Source: Cytophagales bacterium (lineage in GTDB: Bacteria; Bacteroidota; Bacteroidia; Cytophagales; Cyclobacteriaceae). From it: a DNA stretch of 5,169 nt. The stretch spans positions 1-5,169 of the forward strand of contig DPLR01000596.1 in assembly GCA_003541895.1 (NCBI GenBank), read 5' to 3'. Both the position numbers and the translations under genes were made by a program. The notes beneath the pieces are model-generated. The model was not told where the DNA came from, did no database searches, and saw nothing but the letters and a program-made list of their open reading frames with translations. This document shows, one piece after another, positions 1 to 5,169 of the stretch (positions are counted from its first letter, which is position 1; every line of letters begins with the position of its first letter).

Positions 1-252
1 TCCGCGTCACATGGTGCAGGCCGATTGAGGAGTCGCAGCGCAGCCAAGCAGAGCATCACCAACAAAATGGTGAAGCAGGAATTGCTGAAGCACGAAGTGG
101 ATTTGCTGGGTGGCGGATTTGATGAAGCGCCCATGGCCTACAAGAACATACAAAGAGTAATGCACTACCAAGATGATCTTGTGGATATTGTCGGAACGTT
201 TGTTCCGAAGATAGTTCGGATGTGTGGAGATGATTCACCATCGGAAGATTAA
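1..252 (+). CDS. rtcB: RNA-splicing ligase RtcB, C-terminal part (5' end outside window)
   Basis: This is the last 83 codons of an RtcB-type RNA ligase, ending with TAA at 250-252. RtcB joins RNA 2',3'-cyclic phosphate or 3'-phosphate ends to 5'-OH ends using GTP and Mn2+, in tRNA splicing or RNA repair in the cytoplasm. The frame is open from base 1 and starts S-A-S-H-G-A-G-R. HGAGR (bases 10-24) is the family motif whose histidine becomes guanylylated (His337 in E. coli, His404 in Pyrococcus, from memory). Further on, DEAPMAYKNI and the ending DLVDIVGTFVPKIVRM fit the usual RtcB C-terminus, where a conserved E-x-P-x-A-Y-K-D-I block precedes the last strand. About 80 residues follow the histidine, close to the 72 in E. 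coli RtcB, plus a short acidic tail. An internal TTG at 25 lies after the catalytic motif and is not the start. The catalytic metal-site residues upstream cannot be checked. Confidence 0.93.
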   Translation, partial: SASHGAGRLRSRSAAKQSITNKMVKQELLKHEVDLLGGGFDEAPMAYKNIQRVMHYQDDLVDIVGTFVPKIVRMCGDDSPSED

Positions 253-255
253 CTA

Positions 256-290
256 AGCATTCGTTTCAACTTTCGGGTTGAGCGAATGCT
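256..290 (+). terminator. Long hairpin after rtcB
   Basis: AGCATTCG (256-263) pairs perfectly with CGAATGCT (283-290). After a single bulged T at 264, TTCAAC (265-270) pairs with GTTGAG (277-282), with one T-G wobble, leaving the six-base loop TTTCGG. The stem has 14 pairs and begins 4 bases after the rtcB stop codon, the usual place for a transcription end. The downstream bases are CAACTCTAAAAAATAAAAAA, which is A-rich rather than T-rich, so it is not a textbook intrinsic terminator on the plus strand. It may instead protect the rtcB 3' end or act as a processing or attenuation structure ahead of the next gene, 20 bases further on. Confidence 0.55.
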
Positions 291-310
291 CAACTCTAAA
301 AAATAAAAAA

Positions 311-820
311 ATGAAACGAATTGAATGGATGGAAAAATACATGGCTGATGCCGAGCGGTTGTTTTACGAAAACCGAGTGGATGAAGGCTTGGGGATGTTG
401 AACAACTTATTGTATGAAGAGCCCGGCTACGGAAGTTTGCACAACCACATGGGCTGGGCATACCTCTACTACACTGCCGATACCGAACGTGCTGAGTTGC
501 ACTTGAAAATGGCGATCCGCTTCGATGAGTCTTTCCCTGCCCCCTACTTGCACTTGGGTGCATTGTATATAAGGCAAGGCAAATACAACGAAGCCATCAC
601 TTGGTTGAAATCTGGTTTAACCAAACATCAACCAAACCCAATTGCCTTTTTGCAAAACATAGCACAAGCGTATGAATTGCAAGGCGAGTGGAGCAATGCC
701 ATCAAAGCATACAAAGAAGCGATGTTGGCATCGGTAGCAGAGCAAGAAGTGAACAGTCTGATGGAAAGCATGAAACGATGCCGCAGAAAAAGACTCACAC
801 TTTTTTTCTCAAGATCATGA
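311..820 (+). CDS. Small soluble TPR-repeat protein, copy 1
   Basis: This 169-residue protein has no signal peptide or membrane helix and is built almost entirely of tetratricopeptide-like helical pairs. Approximate units are residues 11-44, 45-78, 79-112 and 113-146; the clearest are G-W-A-Y..AELHLKMAI and LGALYIRQGKYNEAI. TPR proteins act as cytoplasmic scaffolds for protein-protein contacts, and nothing here identifies a partner. Distinctive features are LYEEPGYG at residues 34-41 and a basic tail with KRCRRK at 155-160. The ATG at 311 is chosen because the next gene's product aligns from its first residue (M-x-x-I-x-W-x-E-x-Y) and because an A-rich leader of the Bacteroidota type precedes it. 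An in-frame TTG at 278 would place the start inside the upstream hairpin. The last nine residues (LTLFFSRS and neighbours), encoded across a T7 run, extend beyond the paralogue. The gene lies 58 bases after rtcB on the same strand. Confidence 0.88.
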   Translation: MKRIEWMEKYMADAERLFYENRVDEGLGMLNNLLYEEPGYGSLHNHMGWAYLYYTADTERAELHLKMAIRFDESFPAPYLHLGALYIRQGKYNEAITWLKSGLTKHQPNPIAFLQNIAQAYELQGEWSNAIKAYKEAMLASVAEQEVNSLMESMKRCRRKRLTLFFSRS

Positions 821-827
821 GCATCGC

Positions 828-865
828 AATTGTAGATCAGAGTGCTTGTGATCACAATTTTTATT
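828..865 (+). terminator. Probable intrinsic terminator after TPR copy 1
   Basis: AATTGT (828-833) pairs with ACAATT (854-859), and GATCA (835-839) pairs with TGATC (849-853). One A at 834 is bulged, and the loop is nine bases (840-848). The 11-pair stem is followed directly by TTTATT (860-865). It begins 7 bases after the TGA of the first TPR gene. Position, stem and T-tract agree with a rho-independent terminator, although the stem is A+T-rich and so only moderately stable. Confidence 0.5.
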
Positions 866-890
866 CTGCAACGAATGATGTTATTAAATT

Positions 891-917
891 AACCCGCGAT
901 CTATGAGGTCGCGGGTT
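891..917 (+). terminator. G+C-rich hairpin just upstream of TPR copy 2
   Basis: AACCCGCGA (891-899) is perfectly complementary to TCGCGGGTT (909-917). Two more pairs (T-G wobble at 900/908, C-G at 901/907) extend the stem to 11 with the five-base loop TATGA. It is followed by TTTCAAAAAAG, a poor T-tract, and ends 17 bases before the ATG at 935. It could be a second terminator isolating the two TPR genes, a transcript-stabilising 5' hairpin, or a site controlling translation of the second gene. The sequence does not decide between these. Confidence 0.5.
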
Positions 918-934
918 TCAAAAAAGAAACTAAA

Positions 935-1423
935 ATGGAAAAGATAAAATGGATTGAAGAATATTTAAAGCAAGCCATGGAATTGGTTTGGCTTGAAGGA
1001 CACGAGTCTGCTTTAAAATTACTCGACCGAATATTGTATGAAGAACCGGGATATGGCCGCCTGCACTATACGTTGGGGATAATTTATTTCAACCATACGG
1101 AAGAAGTTAAAAAAGCTGAACTTCATTTCCGAATGGCTATCCAATTCAGCCCAAAACTGGCAGAGCCTTATTGCTCGCTTGGTCAATTGCTACGGCAAGA
1201 GGAACGGCATGATGAGGCAATTGAAGTTTGCCTGAAAGGCCTCGATGCTAAACAAGCCAACAAATCGCGGTTGCTAGAGAGCGTAGGGCAAGCGTACGAG
1301 CTCAAGAAAAAATACCGGAAAGCTATTAAACACTATCGCGATGCGCTTACACACTCTGCCGAACTTTGGGAATGCAGAGTGTTAGAAGAAAGTATTAAGA
1401 GATGCAAAAGAAAGCTACTTTAA
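935..1423 (+). CDS. Small soluble TPR-repeat protein, copy 2
   Basis: This 162-residue all-helical TPR protein has no signal peptide or membrane segment. It aligns without gaps to the product of the gene at 311-820 over its whole length, with about 64 identical positions by eye (about 40%). Shared landmarks are the N-terminal M-x-x-I-x-W-x-E-x-Y, LYEEPGYG near residue 34, K/R-AELH-x-x-MAI, QAYEL, AIK-x-Y, and the tail KRC-x-RK. The start ATG at 935 matches the start of the paralogue and follows the A-rich leader CAAAAAAGAAACTAAA. No Shine-Dalgarno sequence is present. The stop is TAA at 1421-1423. It probably works as a cytoplasmic adaptor, but the partner is unknown. The G+C-rich hairpin immediately upstream suggests its expression is separate from copy 1. 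It converges with the PAS gene on the other strand, with 24 bases between the stop codons and no clear terminator there. Confidence 0.88.
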   Translation: MEKIKWIEEYLKQAMELVWLEGHESALKLLDRILYEEPGYGRLHYTLGIIYFNHTEEVKKAELHFRMAIQFSPKLAEPYCSLGQLLRQEERHDEAIEVCLKGLDAKQANKSRLLESVGQAYELKKKYRKAIKHYRDALTHSAELWECRVLEESIKRCKRKLL

Positions 1424-1447
1424 GAGACGGGCATTTGCATGTGGCGC

Positions 1448-1834
1448 TTAAGACTTGTCAATGCTAGGCAGCAACTTAGCTTGCTGTAGAAAAAGATCTT
1501 GCGCCTCATGTTCGTTGGTAATCAGATGACGAATGCTTACGTATTTTTCAATTTTTTTTTCGCCTTGCATCCACGGCATAATGATGGCACTCACCCAATA
1601 GTGCGATCCATCTTTCGCCTTGTTTTTGATCACGCCCCTGAAAATATTTCCACCAGCTATGGTAACCCACAGATACCGAAACAATTCTTTTGGCATTTCC
1701 GGATGGCGCACAATATTGTGAGGCTGACCGATCAATTCGTTGCGCGTAAAGCCAGACACTTCACAAAAAACATCATTCACGAAAATGATCCTGCCGCTCG
1801 TATCCGTCTCTGAAAATAAAGTTACCTGATTCAT
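1448..1834 (-). CDS. Stand-alone Aer-type PAS-domain protein
   Basis: This 128-residue protein consists of one PAS sensor domain (about residues 5-105) and a short charged helical tail. It closely resembles the N-terminal PAS domain of the E. coli aerotaxis receptor Aer, which binds FAD and senses redox state. The run GQPHNIVRHPEMPK (36-49) differs from Aer at two positions, and KNKAKDGSHYWV (70-81) is also near-identical. By alignment from memory, Aer residues N34, R57, H58, F66 and N85, linked to FAD binding, correspond to N20, R43, H44, F52 and N71. D60 is replaced by E46 and W79 by F65. There is no HAMP, methyl-accepting, kinase or GGDEF domain and no membrane helix, so it must signal through a partner. 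The ATG at 1834 gives a complete PAS fold. It lies 103 bases downstream of the TolB-like/TPR gene on the same strand. An A9 run in the coding strand (1552-1560) is a possible slippage site. Confidence 0.9.
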   Translation of the reverse strand: MNQVTLFSETDTSGRIIFVNDVFCEVSGFTRNELIGQPHNIVRHPEMPKELFRYLWVTIAGGNIFRGVIKNKAKDGSHYWVSAIIMPWMQGEKKIEKYVSIRHLITNEHEAQDLFLQQAKLLPSIDKS

Positions 1835-1843
1835 ATTGGTTAC

Positions 1844-1891
1844 TGACGCAAGAATAAATCTTTACCGAAAAGTAAAATATGATTTACGTCA
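1844..1891 (-). promoter_or_regulatory. Nested inverted repeat upstream of the PAS gene
   Basis: Three nested five-base complementary pairs surround one centre: TGACG (1844-1848) with CGTCA (1887-1891), AAATC (1856-1860) with GATTT (1881-1885), and TTTAC (1861-1865) with GTAAA (1872-1876), around a six-base loop. The gaps are unequal, so this is an interrupted, A+T-rich structure. It ends 10 bases before the PAS start codon and lies downstream of the stop codon of the preceding gene. It could be a weak terminator, a protein-binding site or a leader structure. On the minus strand TATTCTTG (1856-1849) is one mismatch from the Bacteroidota -7 box TAnnTTTG, but no convincing -33 TTG box is seen, so no promoter is claimed. 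Confidence 0.3.
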
Positions 1892-1937
1892 GGGAGGTAG
1901 GATTTTGCTAGCTATCTTAAATTTAGCGTTATAACAC

Positions 1938-3689
1938 CTATTTGAAATTCAGTCTTTTAAGTATGGCTTGGAAACGAGGGTCATTTCTCAATGGGTCAAA
2001 TTCAGGATTCATGTTTGTTAAAATTAAAGCCAAGGCATGAATATCAACTGCGTGTTCTAAATACGTTAATGCTTCTTCATTTTTACCCAAGCCTGTCAGC
2101 GCTATCGCCATGAAAACAGGGGACTTTTGCTTTTCGTCATCAGTAATTTTGTTCCACTCTTCCTTTGCTCGAATTCTTTTGTTGCTCCTAGCAAAAGCAT
2201 TCACCACAAAACAACGCCCAACTGTGCCCGCATCGTATTCGCCCATAGGCTGTTTTAAAAATGCTGTAAGCGCAAGATCAAGTTGATTTCTTTGAAGATA
2301 GCAAGAACCTAAAACGGCATACGCAGAAATAAATTTAGGGTTAAGAGCTAAAGTTTTCTTGATTTGCGCCAAGGCTTCATCATATTTTCTAGCTAAATAA
2401 TAATTCCTGCCAAGAACCATATTTACAGAAACGGCCAATGGATCTAATGCCAATGCTTTTTTTGTTTCAATCAAGCCTTCCTCTATATGTCCAGTGAACA
2501 GCAAAACATTGCCTAAATACCGATGCGCTAATTCATAATTTGGGTTAATGAGGATTGCTTTCTCCAAAGTTTCCTTGCCTTTCTTCCAATCAAAGTCATA
2601 GTGGGACTGAATGAAACCCATAGTCGTAACGGCTTCGCACAAATTGCTATCTATTGAGAGTGCCTTCAGTGTGTAATCCCTAGCAATTGGAATGGCTTCT
2701 ATTTGAGTTAGCCCCTTCTGATTAAACGTGTAGCAATCAGCAAGACCAGAATAGGCGAGTGCATACTGAGGATCGATATCAATTGCCTTTTTGAAATTGG
2801 TTTCCGCGCTGTCAAAATCCAGAGATGTTCGTTTATCCCAAAAATTTCTTCCTTTCAAATAATACTTGTAAGCCTGAATATTGTCAGTGTAGTTTTTAGC
2901 AAGTGAAACTTTTTCTTCGGGTGTAAGTTTAGCCTTCAAGGCCTGTGCTACTTTTGCAGAAACATCTGATTGAACATGAAAAATGTCTTTTAACTCTAGG
3001 TAGTCATAATCGTCAGATAAAACAGTCTTATCAGTTATGGCGTCCACCAACTCTACAGTTATCCGAATTTTCTGACCTGATTTTCTAATGCTGCCTGACA
3101 AAACATAATTCACGGAAAGTTTGGAGGCAATTTCTCCAATAGAAGCCTGTGCTTTTTTTAACAACTGGACAGATGTTCTGGAAGAGACTTCCAATGTGCC
3201 AATTTTAGATAAGTGGCTAATGATTTCTGAAGTAATGCCTACGCCAAAGGGTTCTATCTCCTTGTCGTTCGTTAAATTGTCGAAGGGCATCACAGCTATA
3301 GAGTGTACCCCCTCGCTATTCTTGCTCCTATCAGAGAATTTGAAGTATAAAAATTGAGCAATCAACAACAATAGAAGGATAGCAATGCCAACATTACTTG
3401 TGAACAACCGCCTGTTTGGATAGGGCGAGTCCACTCGTTGCTGCTGAACTTCCTGTTCTGCTTGAGGTGCGAATTCAAAAATCCAGGCGAGAATCAAAAC
3501 GATCGGGAATCCGACCATGATCAAAATAATTAAGGCAGTTGTAACCCATCCGGGAATTTGCAAATAAGGAAATACCGTAGTCGCAACTTGTATTATAACC
3601 CAGCTCGAAATCGCATAGACCGTTGCCACACGAGGGACGTTCCTACGTTTGAGTTCATTCCAAAATCGGTTGAATGGTTGGTTTGCCAT
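1938..3689 (-). CDS. Membrane-anchored TolB/FlgO-like domain TPR protein, full-length copy
   Basis: This 583-residue protein begins with a conserved segment (F-W-N-E-L-K-R-R-N-V) and two hydrophobic helices at about 21-43 and 48-72. A polar linker and a third helix at about 99-117 follow. Residues 128-255 form the TolB N-terminal/FlgO-like alpha/beta domain (IAVMPFDNLTND, later YVLSGSIRKSGQKIRITVELVDA and LKDIFHVQSDV), a type commonly fused to TPRs in bacterial sensor-like proteins. TPR units then lie near 292-325, 333-366, 367-400, 401-434 and 435-468, with further weaker helices. The C-terminal block N-P-E-F-D-P-L-R-N-D-P-R-F is typical of the family. The positive-inside rule puts KRR (14-16) and NRR (92-94) in the cytoplasm and the large C-terminal part in the periplasm. 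There is no DNA-binding, kinase or cyclase domain, so a scaffold or sensor role is inferred. The ATG at 3689 yields the complete family N-terminus. The stop is TAG at 1940-1938. Confidence 0.88.
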   Translation of the reverse strand: MANQPFNRFWNELKRRNVPRVATVYAISSWVIIQVATTVFPYLQIPGWVTTALIILIMVGFPIVLILAWIFEFAPQAEQEVQQQRVDSPYPNRRLFTSNVGIAILLLLLIAQFLYFKFSDRSKNSEGVHSIAVMPFDNLTNDKEIEPFGVGITSEIISHLSKIGTLEVSSRTSVQLLKKAQASIGEIASKLSVNYVLSGSIRKSGQKIRITVELVDAITDKTVLSDDYDYLELKDIFHVQSDVSAKVAQALKAKLTPEEKVSLAKNYTDNIQAYKYYLKGRNFWDKRTSLDFDSAETNFKKAIDIDPQYALAYSGLADCYTFNQKGLTQIEAIPIARDYTLKALSIDSNLCEAVTTMGFIQSHYDFDWKKGKETLEKAILINPNYELAHRYLGNVLLFTGHIEEGLIETKKALALDPLAVSVNMVLGRNYYLARKYDEALAQIKKTLALNPKFISAYAVLGSCYLQRNQLDLALTAFLKQPMGEYDAGTVGRCFVVNAFARSNKRIRAKEEWNKITDDEKQKSPVFMAIALTGLGKNEEALTYLEHAVDIHALALILTNMNPEFDPLRNDPRFQAILKRLNFK

Positions 3690-3714
3690 TTATCGTAAAC
3701 TACGAAGATAAACG

Positions 3715-3738
3715 AAAAGAAATTTCATGAGTAATTTC
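3715..3738 (-). terminator. Weak hairpin between the two TolB-like/TPR genes
   Basis: On the minus strand GAAATT (3738-3733) pairs with AATTTC (3724-3719) around an eight-base loop, followed by TTTTCGTTTA. It lies 16 bases after the stop codon of the upstream gene and about 30 bases before the start of the next. The stem has only one G-C pair, so at best it would be a leaky terminator that reduces expression of the downstream copy. The 65-base gap otherwise fits co-transcription of the two genes. Confidence 0.25.
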
Positions 3739-3754
3739 CGCTTTTAAAGGGTCG

Positions 3755-5169
3755 TTATATTGATGGGTCAAATTTCATCAATTTGATAAGTTCTTTAAAA
3801 CGCGGATCACTTCTGATTGGGTCTAGCCTTGGGTCTAGTAGAATATTTGTTGCCCACAAGTCTCCAGCTTCTACTCCCACTTTTAATTTGATGAAAGCAT
3901 CATCGTATTTTTTCAAAGCGATATACACGTAAGCTTGAAGGAAATAATTTTTTGGGTGTTTTAAAATATCTTTTTCTAATATCACTTCCGCTTCATGTGT
4001 ATTTCCTAGTAGTGCATGCACATAGGACAAACTCGGTAGTTTAGGAAACATTCCAAAAACATCATGATCATCGTCAGGTAAATGGTTCAATGTTTCCAAA
4101 GCCTTTTGATATTGCTTGTATTCAATAAATGACAATGCCGTCCAGAGCCAGCCAAATTCATATTTACTATGCAACTTCAAGGTGTAGTTGGCTTGATTAA
4201 TCGCTTTTTCATAATTACGACTCATAAAATAACTTCTTGCCAAAACATGGCTGAGAAACACTGACAGTGGATCAATGTTAATTGCCTCCTCAATTTCATT
4301 AATGCCTTCTTTTGTCTTGCCGTTGAAGAAAAAGACATTGCCTCTAAATAAGTGCGCATAAGAGTAACTAGGGCTAAATCGAAGAGCCTTGTTCAATGTT
4401 TTAAGGCCCTTGGCCCAATCTCTTTGTAAGTGAGACTGTACAAATCCTATATTGGTCCATGCTTCACCTAAAGTACTATCGATTGAAAGAGCCTTTAAAC
4501 TATAATTGATTGTAAGACTAGAATCTCTAATACTCAGTCGATAACAATCTGCCAACCCAGCATAGGCAAGGGCATAGTTAGGATCGAGTTCAATCGCGCT
4601 TTTATAAAACAACTTGGCCGTGTCAACCGCTTTTGGCACGCCCTTGTTGTAGTAATATTTGCCTTTCAAGCATAGCTCATATGCTTCGAGACTCTCTTCA
4701 CGTAGCCCAGAACCATTTAAGGTCACTCTCATTTTCTGGGCAATGGTAGATGCTATCTCATCTTGAATGGCGAAAATATCTTTCAAATCTTTCTTGAATT
4801 GGTGCGACCAAATTTGATAACCATCCTCCACCTTAATGAGCGAAGCATTGATACGAAGTTGGTCGCCATGTTTTTGCAAACTGCCCACCAGTAAAGTAGC
4901 AACACGCAGTTTTTTTCCTACCTCCTGCAAGTCTATTGATTTTCCGCGGTACTGAAAAGACGAACTTCGCCCACAAACCTTTAATCCTTGAATTTTAGAT
5001 AGCTCATTTAAAATATTATCAGCAACCCCATCACTGAAATATTCTTGTGAAACGTCATTGCTCAGGTTTTCAAAAGGCAATACAGCAATGGATTTTTCAC
5101 CCCCATTGCCACTGCTATCCTTCCGGAAGAAATTGAAATAAATAAATTGACCTATAACAACAAGCAGCA
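3755..5169 (-). CDS. TolB/FlgO-like domain TPR protein, second copy (5' end outside window)
   Basis: The last 470 codons are visible and end at TAA (3757-3755). The frame stays open to the right edge. The first visible residues (L-L-V-V-I-G-Q-F-I-Y-F) are the end of a membrane helix matching the third helix of the neighbouring full-length protein at about residue 107, so roughly 107 codons with the first two helices should lie beyond the window. From visible residue 25 the TolB/FlgO-like domain reads K-S-I-A-V-L-P-F-E-N-L-S-N-D, then SSFQYRGKSIDLQEVGKKL and LKDIFAIQDEIAS, closer to the family consensus than the other copy. TPR repeats follow (SAIELDPNYALAYAGLADCY and later units), and the C-terminus has D-P-R-L-D-P-I-R-S-D-P-R-F. 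The TTG at 5080 lies inside the TolB-like domain and is not the start. The gene is upstream of, and paralogous to, the gene at 1938-3689, 65 bases apart, probably in one transcript. The molecular role is unknown; periplasmic scaffolding or sensing is inferred. Confidence 0.9.
   Translation of the reverse strand, partial: LLVVIGQFIYFNFFRKDSSGNGGEKSIAVLPFENLSNDVSQEYFSDGVADNILNELSKIQGLKVCGRSSSFQYRGKSIDLQEVGKKLRVATLLVGSLQKHGDQLRINASLIKVEDGYQIWSHQFKKDLKDIFAIQDEIASTIAQKMRVTLNGSGLREESLEAYELCLKGKYYYNKGVPKAVDTAKLFYKSAIELDPNYALAYAGLADCYRLSIRDSSLTINYSLKALSIDSTLGEAWTNIGFVQSHLQRDWAKGLKTLNKALRFSPSYSYAHLFRGNVFFFNGKTKEGINEIEEAINIDPLSVFLSHVLARSYFMSRNYEKAINQANYTLKLHSKYEFGWLWTALSFIEYKQYQKALETLNHLPDDDHDVFGMFPKLPSLSYVHALLGNTHEAEVILEKDILKHPKNYFLQAYVYIALKKYDDAFIKLKVGVEAGDLWATNILLDPRLDPIRSDPRFKELIKLMKFDPSI

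Noticed and set aside
25..252. A complete small gene starting at TTG 25.
   Set aside because: The frame is open to base 1 and the codons before the TTG encode the RtcB HGAGR catalytic motif, so this is the end of a larger gene.
278..310. In-frame TTG at 278 as an earlier start for the first TPR gene.
   Set aside because: It lies inside the hairpin after rtcB, and the paralogue aligns exactly from the ATG at 311.
249..563. Minus-strand open frame opposite the first TPR gene.
   Set aside because: It runs antisense to a supported TPR gene and crosses the intergenic hairpin; the translation is low-complexity and unrecognisable.
846..857. Perfect 12-base palindrome TTGTGATCACAA resembling a CRP/FNR-type operator.
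   Set aside because: CRP half-sites TGTGA and TCACA need a six-base spacer and here have none. The bases are better explained as the right arm and loop edge of the 828-865 terminator stem.
688..906. Plus-strand open frame overlapping the end of the first TPR gene and the spacer.
   Set aside because: It is out of frame with the TPR gene, runs through both spacer hairpins and has no recognisable content.
1469..1486. Six-base hairpin CAGCAA/TTGCTG as a terminator for the second TPR gene.
   Set aside because: It lies within the PAS coding region, has no T-tract on the plus strand, and can be explained by the codons for Q-Q-A-K-L-L.
1499..1813. Plus-strand open frame of 104 codons opposite the PAS gene.
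   Set aside because: It is antisense to a strongly recognisable PAS domain and its translation shows no family features.
3755..5080. A complete gene starting at TTG 5080.
   Set aside because: The reading frame continues to the right edge and encodes the beginning of the TolB-like domain and a membrane helix matching the neighbouring paralogue.

Overview
The window looks like part of a Bacteroidota chromosome, probably a Cytophagales-type bacterium. This is inferred from the protein families, the moderate A+T content, and A-rich leaders that lack a Shine-Dalgarno sequence ahead of the start codons. No rRNA, tRNA, CRISPR array, insertion sequence or phage gene is visible. There are six protein genes, two of them cut by the window edges, and no gene-free stretch longer than about 115 bases.

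Left, plus strand: the window opens inside the 3' end of an rtcB-type RNA ligase gene (1-252), and the catalytic HGAGR motif is still present. A strong hairpin follows. Next come two small tandem genes (311-820 and 935-1423) for soluble tetratricopeptide-repeat (TPR) proteins. They are clear paralogues, roughly 40% identical by eye, and share a LYEEPGYG motif and a basic KRC-x-RK tail. Two separate hairpins lie between them.

Right, minus strand, read from right to left: a gene cut by the right edge (5169-3755), then a full-length paralogue of it (3689-1938), then a small stand-alone PAS-domain gene (1834-1448). The two large proteins have a TolB/FlgO-like alpha/beta domain followed by TPR repeats, anchored by N-terminal membrane helices. 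The full-length copy has three helices, and a positive-inside reading puts the TolB-like/TPR part in the periplasm. The PAS protein closely resembles the FAD-binding PAS domain of the aerotaxis receptor Aer but carries no signalling output domain. The two sets of genes converge at about 1424-1447.

Four of the six genes encode TPR proteins, in two tandem paralogous pairs. This suggests local duplication and a role in protein-protein scaffolding or sensing, but no substrate or partner can be read from the sequence. I do not see firm evidence for a new defence or mobile system. The most unusual features are the output-less Aer-type PAS protein with an A9 tract in its coding strand, the two tandem duplications, and the paired hairpins between the small TPR genes.
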